Notes under the pieces: generated by a model | The model's database searches: none | Seen by the model: only the letters and a program-made list of their open reading frames with translations | Told to the model about the DNA's origin: nothing | Position numbers and translations under genes: made by a program | In this document: one piece after another, positions 56,405 through 64,000 of the stretch | Position numbering within the stretch: position 1 is the stretch's first letter | Layout: every line of letters starts with the position of its first letter | Assembly (NCBI GenBank): GCA_035772735.1 | Contig: JASDFA010000027.1 | Coordinates: 29,556,001-29,620,000 of the forward strand | DNA from: Datura wrightii | Taxonomy: Eukaryota; Streptophyta; Magnoliopsida; Solanales; Solanaceae | Direction of reading: 5' to 3' | DNA: 64,000 bases

Positions 56405-59374
56405 TGTCACGACCCGAACAGGGGCCCAGATCGCAACACGGGACAAGGAGCCCCTAGAGACCCCAAGTCGACCCATGACATAAGCATATATCTAACTCGA
56501 TCAATGAAATTGAATAATCAACAATATAATCATAGCGGAGGTCTAAACTTAAACATAACATCAAAATTCACAATCCAAAGCTGATTACATACATATGTCG
56601 AGAAGCCTCTAAACATGATGAGTTTTTGGGACAAGACCCCCAACTAACTCAACAAGCTAAAATTGAAAATACGTAAGGAAATCTGAGTAGTCTAGTCCTC
56701 GGGAGATGAGGACTCACCAACACAAAGATGCTAACTCTGGAGTCGAACTATGAGCAGGGCTGAACCTGAGAGCCGGGTCCTATATCATAAAATGATACAA
56801 CATAGAGTATGCGTTCAGTATGTGGAATGTACCGAGTATGCAAGGCAAGTAAAACCGTTTAAGTAATTAAAATCATTTAAAGACAATGCATACTGTAAAA
56901 CATAAACATTAAGAATCTGAGAGTAGGGCTTACATGCATTCTTTTTAAAATCATGATCTCATCATAATATAACATATCATTATGACATATCATAACATAA
57001 TCGATTAACTCAAAGCTGAAATATGATATTTATAAGAAAAGCTGAACATTGAGTCAAACCTGCTTTAGAACATGCTTACATATGTAAATCCCATGAGTAA
57101 TGGACATGCATAATTGAAATCATGAGGAACAATGAGAGACTCATCTTTTAACCGATATACCACGATAGAGCTTACGTGGTGCCAACTATCACACTCAAGT
57201 GGGTAGAGCCGTCCAAAGCCTTGCTAGGGCTAGGGACGATACCATGATATTGATATCAAGCTCGTGGCCCAATAGGGCAGGGGATAGCTCACAAGGGAGG
57301 TCCCAAATTCATAATGTATAAACCTACGTTGTCGCATAGTTCTGAGGCATAGGGTGATCGACCGTTAGCCTGCTCGGTGTTAGACACAACTCACAAATAT
57401 ATGCATATGCTCTACATCGTTATTCAATGAAGCTCAACATCGTCTATTGATGAAGCTCATAAATTAAATATATCTCAAAGAGGAAATCATGCATAAGAGA
57501 AGCTTTAAGTCAAATCATACCACAAACTGAAAGATAATTAGGTGTCTTCGTTCCAAAACCATGTGGTAAGCTATGCATATGAAAAGCTTTAACTCAAACA
57601 TACCACAAGCTGAAAATATAAGTGGGAGCCTTCACTCCAAAACCATGTGGTAAGCTTAATTCGAGATATCATCAATAATACTTTGAACATGGGGCATTGC
57701 CCAAAGATTTATCATACTTGAAAATACTCAATTCATATCGAAAACATAATTATAAACATGGGTAGCTTGAAAAAATACCTTTCATCATAATATCTCATCA
57801 TCATCATACATTCATCGCAAATCCCATCTTTTATGAACTTCTCATCAATGGGCTTTTTCATTCATAAGCTAGAAACATGATTTTTAATTGAAAACATTAT
57901 AAAACTCGCCCATGCTTCATACAACGTTGGTCGGACACTAAGATGGAATAGGCCCAATGTTCCGGCTGCAATATGATGAGAAACTATTCCTCCATGGACA
58001 GGTTATTTGTGAAAATGTATGTATAGCCAAAAATGGGCCGCCCCTCAAATTGGGTAAAGTTATACTTGTTCAAGTTGACTCAATAGTGATACGATCAGCT
58101 AAGCCTTATTTGGCCACCCCCGGAGCAACTGCTTGTGACCATTATGGGGAAACCCTTTACGAAGGAGATACATTAGTTATATTTATATATCAAAAAGCTG
58201 ATCTGGTGATATAACATAGGGTCTTCCAAAAGTAGAACAGGTGTTAGAAGTGCATTCGATTGATTCAATATCCATGAATCTAGAAAAGAGGGTTGAGGGT
58301 TAGAACAAAAGTATAACAATAGTGAACCAACATTTATATATAGATGTAGGAGGATCTGTTTGGAAAGTAAGAATCCACTTTGACATCTCTTCATCTGCAA
58401 ATAATTCTCGATGTGAAAATACAGAGCTAGGGGGTTGATCTTTGAGTAGGAAAAAGAGTGGGTCGGTATTTAAATCATACCCATGTAAAGAATTAGGAAA
58501 TTTGTGCATTAGGTTAAAACCCCATAGATTAGTCATAGATCATTCATGATTTAGAGGGGAATTGGGCATGGGTGTGAAAGGAATCACCCATTCATAATCC
58601 TACATACCTGTTGGTAGCTGATTCTTACACTTCTTTGAATGCCTAACAGGAAATTGAAGAGAAATTGATGAATGCTAGGCTTGATCACCCTCTCTAGTAT
58701 TCTACCTTGTATGCATGAATGTATAAGGCCTAAAATGAACTTAACCCCCTTAAGAGTCACTATTCATAACTCAAAACGACGTAGTTTAGGCCTTAGAAGC
58801 TTAGGAATTATGAAATAGCCCTTACAAAATTTGCAGAAAATAATTGTCAGGGGGTCCCAATGAGGGACCTAACGAGTTGTCGTCAAGGATTATGACTCGT
58901 GGCTTGACTCATGAGGTTCACTGCTTCTCAAGTATTCAGGGCTCATAGTGGACAACATAACGACTCGTTCCTGGTGACCATGACTCGTGGTCACCATCTG
59001 TATGTACACAGCCTTAGCCTCGACCAAATTTATTCCATGATTGATCACGAATCACCCCACGAATCGTTGGGGCTGACCACGACTTGTGTGGGCCTCCCGT
59101 CTAGTACATTGCCCTTCTCCCTTCTCTTTTCCTTCTCACCCACCCCATGACTAACCTAATGACTCGTGGGGCTTGACCATGAGTCATGGTCATACCCGTG
59201 GGGTCTCATTTTCTCAAGTTCAATTTCATTCCCTGACCTTCCCCACGAGTCACATCACGACTAGTGGGTTGATCTCACGAGTCTCCCCACAATTTGTTCT
59301 GTGCCTGATGTCAAATTTCAACTTTTTCTCCGTTTCAACTCACGGGTTTGATCTTTGGGCTTCGGGGCATAAAA
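56405..59374 (-). repeat. Family D 3' LTR
   Basis: TGTCACGACCCGAAC...CGGGGCATAAAA (expected -CATAACA). About 2.97 kb. CACGAGTCGTG-like words lie at 58866-59290; GTATAA lies at 58721-58726, followed on the minus strand by CCAACAG|GTATGTAG (58608/58607). Confidence 0.8.
58607..58726 (-). promoter_or_regulatory. Family D LTR TATA-like box and splice donor
   Basis: Minus-strand TTATAC and a strong donor CAG|GTATGTA 118 bp later, as in the other LTR families here. Confidence 0.4.
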
Positions 59375-59390
59375 ATATCTCCCCCTTGGG
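59375..59390 (-). other. Family D polypurine tract
   Basis: Minus-strand CCCAAGGGGGAGATAT directly before the LTR; the core is identical to family B's PPT. Confidence 0.85.
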
Positions 59391-59629
59391 AGCATTCGTC
59401 CTCGAATGTTTGAAAACATATAGAAAATTAGAGAAATACAATTATTATATTCAAATACTGAGCATTTAAACCAAAAAACTGACGGTATGACTACCCCCGA
59501 TTCAAACTACATAGCTGAACTGATTTCACAAACCATAATCACATCCATATACATAAAAGGAACTTGGACACATTAACTGAGCATGAAAACTAAATGGAGT
59601 TTTAGGTCAAAACTATACCTCAAGCTGGA

Positions 59630-60677
59630 GTAGAGCTGGTAGAGAATAACTGTGGGTATCTAGCTATCATATCTGCTTCGGCTTCCCACGTAGCTCCCTC
59701 AAAACGCTGATTTCTCCAGAATAATTTGACTGAAGCTACTTCCTTGTTCCTTAGCCTTCGAACCTGATGATCCAGTATTTATACTGGAACCTCCTCATAA
59801 CTGAGGCTATCTTTTACACCAACACTGTCCACCGGGACAACTAGAGCTGGATCACCCAAACACTTCTTTAAGAGCGACACATGGAATAAGTATGCACAGA
59901 AGCTAATTCTGAAGGCAACTCCAACTCATAAGCCATCTTTGCCAACACGTCTCACTCTCCGGTACGGGCCGACATAGCGGGGACTAAGTTTCCCTTTCTT
60001 TTCGAACCTCACCACCCCCTTCATGGAGACACCCTCAGAATTACCTAGTCATCGACTTCAAATTCTAATTCTCTTCTTCTCATGTTAGCATAAGAATTTT
60101 GGTGACTCAGATCAATTTTCAACCGGTCCCTTATCAATTGAACCTTCTCCGTAGCCTCGTGAACTAAATTTGGTCCTATCATCGCTGCTTCGCCAACCTC
60201 AAACCATCTAATGGGAGACCTACACCTCCACCCATAGAGAGCCTCGAACAGTGCCATCTGAATACTGGAATGATAGCTGTTATTGTATGCAAACTCGATA
60301 AGTGGCAAATGCTCATCCCAGCTACCTCTGAACTCAATCACACATGCTCTCAACATGTCCTCGAGGTTCTGGATTGTCTTCTTCGCTTGACCATCCATTT
60401 GCGGGTCAAACGCTGTGCTGAGCTTAACCTGTGTACCCAATCCTTTTTGAAATGACTTCCAAAGCTGAGAGGTAAATTGAGTACCTGTATCTGAAATGAT
60501 GCATAAGGGCACTCCGTGCAATCGGACTAGCTCCCGGATATATAATTTGTCATAATCCTCCGTCGAATCCGTGATTTTGATCGGTAGAAAATGAGCGGCC
60601 TTGGTGAATCTGTCTACCAAAACCCAAATAGAGTCATATTGTTGATGAGTATGAGGTAAACCTGTGATGAAGTCCAT
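59630..60677 (-). pseudogene. pol: Family D integrase and chromodomain region
   Basis: An open minus-strand frame (60677-60045) holds MDFITGLPHTHQQYDSIWVL, VDRFTKAAHFLPIK (first Asp), IISDTGTQFTSQLW (second Asp; Arg after it changed to Thr), ATG-free GQAKKTIQNLEDML where the DDE glutamate should follow GQA but is Lys (AAG, 60381-60383), then LYGWRCRSPIRWFEVGEA and RRRELEFEVDD. The frame breaks at 60045; beyond it come YVGPYR, SLLKKCLGDPA, LDHQVRRLRNKEVASVKLFW and EAEADMIARYPQLF to about 59640. Integrase would join the cDNA to host DNA; the E->K change alone should abolish that. Confidence 0.88.
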
Positions 60678-60948
60678 ATTAATTTCTTCCCACTTTCAAG
60701 TAGGAATGCTTGACATCCTGCAGCATGCCTCCCGGTCTCTGATGCTCAACCTTTACTTATTGACAGTTCAGACACCTTGCTACGAATTCTGCGACATCCT
60801 TTTACATGTCATTCCACCAATAGATTTCCCGCAAGTCACGGTACATATTGGTGGCACCTAGATGGATATAATACTTAGATCCATGAGCCTTGTGCAACAT
60901 TTGGTCCCTCAAATCATCAACATCAGGAACACATAAGCGACCCTGGTA
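60678..60948 (-). pseudogene. pol: Family D integrase zinc-binding region
   Basis: Decayed HHCC region: HLGATNMYRDLREIYWWNDM, a stop, then VARCLNCQ and a stop. Continuous with the integrase core but in broken frame. Confidence 0.65.
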
Positions 60949-61736
60949 TCAAAGCACACCATCTCTCCCTTTGGAGAAGACATCTACCTTCTGATTTTGA
61001 ACAACTCCCTTTAACTTTATCAAAATCGGGTCCTCATCTTGCCTAGCTTTTACATCAGTCACCAAGGACGATTCTGATCCGTTCTGAACAACAACACCGC
61101 CATCAGTCGAGTCAACTAACCTAACTCCCAAACTTGTGAGTCGATGCACATCTTTCACCAGCTCCTTCCTACCGTCATCCACATGAGACACACTCTCCAT
61201 AGAGAGTCTACTAAGTGCATCCACTACTACGTTGGTCTTACTTGGATGGTAAAGGACACTCATACTGTAGTCTTTGAGTAGCTCCAACAACCTCATTTTC
61301 CGAAGATTGAGATCCTTCTGCGCGAACACATATTTCAATCTCTTATGGTACTTAAATACATCCATGTGGACCCCATACAAATAATGTCGCCATATTTTCA
61401 AGGAGAATACCACCGCGACCAATTCAAGATCATGGGTCGAGTAATTCTTCTCATGAACTTTCAACTGTCTAGAGGCATATGCTATAACTTTCCCGTGCTG
61501 CATCAGCATACACCCAATTTCGATCTTGAAGCATCAGAGTACAACACGAACCCATCGGTACCCTCCGATAGAGTTAAAACCGGTTCTAAAGTAAGTCGAG
61601 CCTTCAACTGTTGGAAGCACTTCTCACAAGCCTCCGACCATTGGAATTTCACCTTCTTCTGAGTCAATTTGGTCAAAGGTGCTGCAATGGATGAGAAACC
61701 TTCCACGAACCTTCGATAGTAGCCAGCTAAACCCAA
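60949..61736 (-). pseudogene. pol: Family D RNase H
   Basis: 61736-61503 reads GLAGYYRRFVEGFSSIAAPL, KVKFQWSEACEKCFQQLKARL and FVLYSDASRSKLGV (RNase H Asp). After a frameshift at 61503 comes LMQHGKVIAYASRQLKVHEK (Glu region), HDLELVAVVFSLKIWRHYLYG, VFKYHKRLKYVFAQKDLNLR and VLYHPSKTNVVVDALSRL. VFKYHK stands where relatives have TDHK, so another acidic residue is lost. About 100 residues of linker toward integrase follow. Confidence 0.85.
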
Positions 61737-61742
61737 GAAACT

Positions 61743-62394
61743 CTAAATATCTGAAGAGTTCACTGGTCTAGGCCAGTTCTTCACCGCCTCTATTTTCTGA
61801 GAGTCTACCATTATGCCTTCGCTTGATACCACATGGCCCAAAAATGTTACGGAGTTCAACCAAAACTCACACTTGCTTAATTTGGTATATGAGTGATGAT
61901 CCTTGAGAGTCTGAAGCACTATTCTCAAATGAGCGGCATGTTCCTCCTCGCTCTGAGAGTATATCAGGATGTTATCAATAAACACAATCACGAACATATC
62001 CAAGTATGGCTTGAACACCTTGTTCATCAAGTCCATAAAAGTTGCAGGAGCATTCGTTAGCCGAAAAGACATAACTACAAACGCAGAAGGCTGTCTTCGT
62101 TATGTCACACTCTTGAACTCTGAGCTGATGGTACCCGGACCGGAGATCTATATTTGAGAAACACTTAGCGCCCTAAAGCTGATCAAATAAATCATCAATC
62201 CTGGCTAAAGGATACCTGTTCTTAATGGTGACTTTGTTTAATTGCCGATAATCAATGTATATTCGACGAGAACCATCTTTCTTTCGGAGAAAGAGAACTG
62301 GTGCACCCCATGATGACTTGCTCGATCTAATAAAACCCTTATCTAAAAAGTCCTTCAACTGCTCCTTCAAATCCATTATCTCGGATGGGGCCAT
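61743..62394 (-). pseudogene. pol: Family D reverse transcriptase
   Basis: 62394-62173 has IMDLKEQLKDFLDKGFIRSS, WGAPVLFLRKKDGSRRIYID and YPLARIDDLFDQL followed by TAG. GAKCFSNIDLRSGYHQLRV (palm Asp) survives in the next stretch. About nine residues and the frame are lost near 62085; then VMSFRLTNAPATFMDLMNKVF. The catalytic box reads FIDN: the second Asp of the usual F/Y-x-D-D is Asn (AAC, 61971-61973). ILIYSQSEEEHAAHL and KCEFWLNSVTFLGHVVSSEG follow to TGA-like decay at 61743. RT would copy the RNA genome; this one cannot. Confidence 0.88.
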
Positions 62395-62505
62395 TCTATA
62401 GGGAGGAATAGCTATAGGCTGCGTGTCGGGAAGAAGGTTAATACCAAAATCTATCTCCCTCTCGGGAGGGATTCCTGGTAAATCATCTAGAAAGACCTTG
62501 GATAC

Positions 62506-63110
62506 TCACACTACTGAAACTGACTGGATAGTCGGGGTCTCAAACTCAACATCGTTAACCCTAACTAGATGGTACACACAATATTTAGTAATCATCTTTC
62601 TATCCTTAAAGTAGAAAATGAAATGACCTAACAGCACAGCTAAACTACCCTTCCATTCTAAGACTGGCTCTCCCAGAAATCTGAACTCTACTGCCCGAGT
62701 TCTACAATTAACTGAGGCATAACATGAAAATAGCCAATCCATGTCGAGAATAACATCAAAATTGGTCATGGCTAACTCTATCAAATCTGCTGAGGTGACC
62801 ATATGAAGGATTGAGACCGGGCAACCTCTATATACCCATCTAGCTAGAACTGAGTCACCTCCTGGTGTAGAAACTAAGAAGGGTTCTGAAAAGACTTAGG
62901 GGCTGACTCCGAAGCTACTGGACACATAAGGTGTCCCAAAAGATAAGGTAGCCCCTAGATCTAATATGGCATAAACATCAAGATGGAAAACTCATAACAT
63001 ACCAGTGACTACATCCGGGGAGACATCCTGATCCTGGCAGGATGCTAAAGCATAGAATCTATTCTGGCGCTGACCACCACCTATGCTAGTAGATGCTCCC
63101 TGATGTGTCT
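62506..63110 (-). pseudogene. pol: Family D aspartic protease and gag junction
   Basis: From 63110 leftward: QGASTSIGGGQRQNRFYALA, DVVTGML, then a stop, VFHLDVYAILDLGATLSFGT with active site D-L-G-A (62953-62961) in place of the usual D-P/S-G. Then a TAA in FGVSP, SEPFLVSTPGGDSVLARWVYRG, MVTSADLIELAMTNFDVILDM, DWLFSCYASVNCRTRAVEF and a LVRVNDVEFETPTIQS linker. A TGA-type stop ends it at 62506. The protease would cut gag-pol. Confidence 0.82.
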
Positions 63111-63120
63111 ACGAAACTAG

Positions 63121-63882
63121 AAACTGGGCGGTTTTGCTGTGGCGGATAATGGTCCACTGTAGCGGACTTCTAGGTCAGGTATAGGGTAGACTTTAACGGT
63201 TTTTTTTCATTTGTCACATTTCCACCCCCCACACACTCGAAGTCTCTCAGCTACTCAGGTAGAGATTCGACATTTATCAGGTAATCCTCCCCTACTATGA
63301 TTCTGGGCTTCATTTTCTTTCTTTTTCTCGATATTCCTTGTCTACTAGCATTGGTTTCGGGTAGTTATAGAGGTGGGGAGGGTAGATTCTCATTCTTTCT
63401 TTTTAGGCCATATTTTTGAAGCATGCTAGTGTTTCCTACTATTCTCTGCATGATCCTGATCATTTTCATGGGGTTGTAAGGCCAAAAATGAGGTAGTTTG
63501 GATGGGGTGGTGGTTTTGACCCTTTCAAGCCTTTCGGGCTTGAAATTAGAGGCGGGTAATAGTTGCTAGGGCTTGGGCAAGTCTCCCCCTTGCATGATAT
63601 GTTGTTAATTTGGAGAACTACGGAGGTTGAATTTTTAACCTCCATTGATTGGGTCTGAAGGTTTGGGGAAGATGATTTCCATTGCAGCAGACCCTTTATC
63701 ACTGCAGCAGTATCATCCAATGGTCAGGTTTCCGCTGAAGTGAACCTACTATAGCGGACGCGAGACCGCTGCAGAAGTCCGCGAGACAGTGTCTAGTTTT
63801 CAAAAATATTCTATGTTTTTCTTTTCTCCTTATCCTATTTTGTTTACTTCTAACCTTTTTTGTTTTCCTCAGGTTTGTTATC
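63121..63882 (+). other. Leader of a second retroelement with intron-like structure
   Basis: Begins abruptly beside truncated family D. GC words (CTGTGGCGG, CACTGTAGCGG, CCGCTGCAG) lie at 63135-63175 and 63680-63780. ATTTATCAG|GTAATCC at 63281/63282 looks like a splice donor and TTTGTTTTCCTCAG|GTTT at 63871/63872 like an acceptor, ten bases or so before the ATG at 63883. It is probably the 5' untranslated region of the next ORF. Confidence 0.5.
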
Positions 63883-64000
63883 ATGGCCTCTTCCAGCAAC
63901 AGCAATCACACCGAGGACTACATCTATTTTGTCAACGACCAATGTCAATTCCGGTACAGCAAACAGGCCACGAAGGATCTGCTGAACGAGAGGGGTTTCA
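63883..64000 (+). CDS. Transposon-type ORF, 5' part only
   Basis: ATG at 63883 opens a frame still open at the window edge (39 codons seen): MASSSNSNHTEDYIYFVNDQ, then CQFRYSKQATKDLLNERGF. A Ser/Asn-rich start followed by 'F..(R)xS...A...L...RGF' resembles the N-termini of plant-only proteins annotated 'putative plant transposon protein', the same broad class as 25981-27200, and of Ogre/Tat-like ORF1. The codons are GC-balanced and undamaged, unlike nearby pol remnants, so this element may be younger. The assignment is tentative because only the start is visible. Confidence 0.5.
   Translation, partial: MASSSNSNHTEDYIYFVNDQCQFRYSKQATKDLLNERGF

Larger units (their letters stand above)
56405..63115 (-). 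mobile_element. Family D Ty3/gypsy (Del/Tekay-like) element, truncated
   Basis: 3' LTR 56405-59374, PPT at 59375, then pol read leftward from about 63115: protease, RT, RNase H, integrase, chromodomain end. The sequence breaks just upstream of the protease, where GASTSIGGGQRQNRFYAL would join gag, and switches to unrelated plus-strand DNA at about 63115-63121. The left flank is ACTAT; the partner duplication is not in the window. Confidence 0.82.

Noticed and set aside
58173..58536. Two overlapping minus-strand frames with short hydrophobic runs in the family D LTR.
   Set aside because: They lie wholly within a non-coding LTR and have no counterpart in the related solo LTR at 43252-45936.

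Overview
This window is a repeat-dominated piece of a plant nuclear genome. The mix of Ty3/gypsy LTRs beginning TGTCACG and ending in -TTACA or -TAACA, an Athila-type element with a tRNA-Asp primer site, copia elements, a TRIM, a Stowaway MITE and a MULE-type MITE fits a eudicot. It looks most like Solanaceae (pepper, potato or tobacco type); I cannot name the species. I found no convincing host gene. Almost every open frame is a decayed retrotransposon domain or chance frame inside an LTR. The one frame that is intact as far as it can be followed is a transposon-type ORF running off the right edge at 63883.

Layout. (1) 106-2782: an LTR of gypsy family C. (2) 4977-19930: an old minus-strand copia element with TSD TTTAT. 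It was split by a minus-strand gypsy element of family A (7963-16870, TSD CTATA, two ~3.1 kb LTRs, only 2.76 kb of interior) and by a MULE-type TIR element (17409-18462, 10-bp TSD). (3) 20739-21021: a Stowaway-type MITE. (4) 22387-41403: an old plus-strand gypsy element of family B with gag, protease, partial RT, RNase H, integrase and chromodomain remnants. Its 5' LTR was split by a younger minus-strand Athila-lineage element (22751-32502, TSD ATCAA); the empty target site survives in the 3' LTR near 39552. (5) 42409-47909: a small MITE split by a family C solo LTR (42424-47496, TSD TAGAG), itself split by a family D-like solo LTR (43252-45936). (6) 48362-48696: a TRIM, followed by a small MITE. 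(7) 49390-53037: a younger, internally deleted minus-strand copia element with TSD TGATC. (8) 53148-56161: another family C LTR. (9) 56405 to about 63115: a minus-strand gypsy element of family D with LTR, PPT and most of pol; gag and the other LTR are missing. (10) 63121-64000: the leader and first codons of a plus-strand element.

None of the autonomous elements looks active. Decay is dominated by C->T and G->A changes, including substitutions at protease, RT and integrase catalytic residues. Two patterns recur across unrelated families. First, several LTRs carry a TATA-like box followed 81-135 bp later by a consensus 5' splice donor; family B and the terminal element also have an acceptor just before the first ORF, which suggests a leader intron that would remove the primer-binding site from the mRNA. 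Second, each gypsy family carries a cluster of its own short GC-rich words, most of them palindromic or paired as inverted repeats, mostly between the LTR start and the TATA box. No classical new defence or metabolic system is visible.
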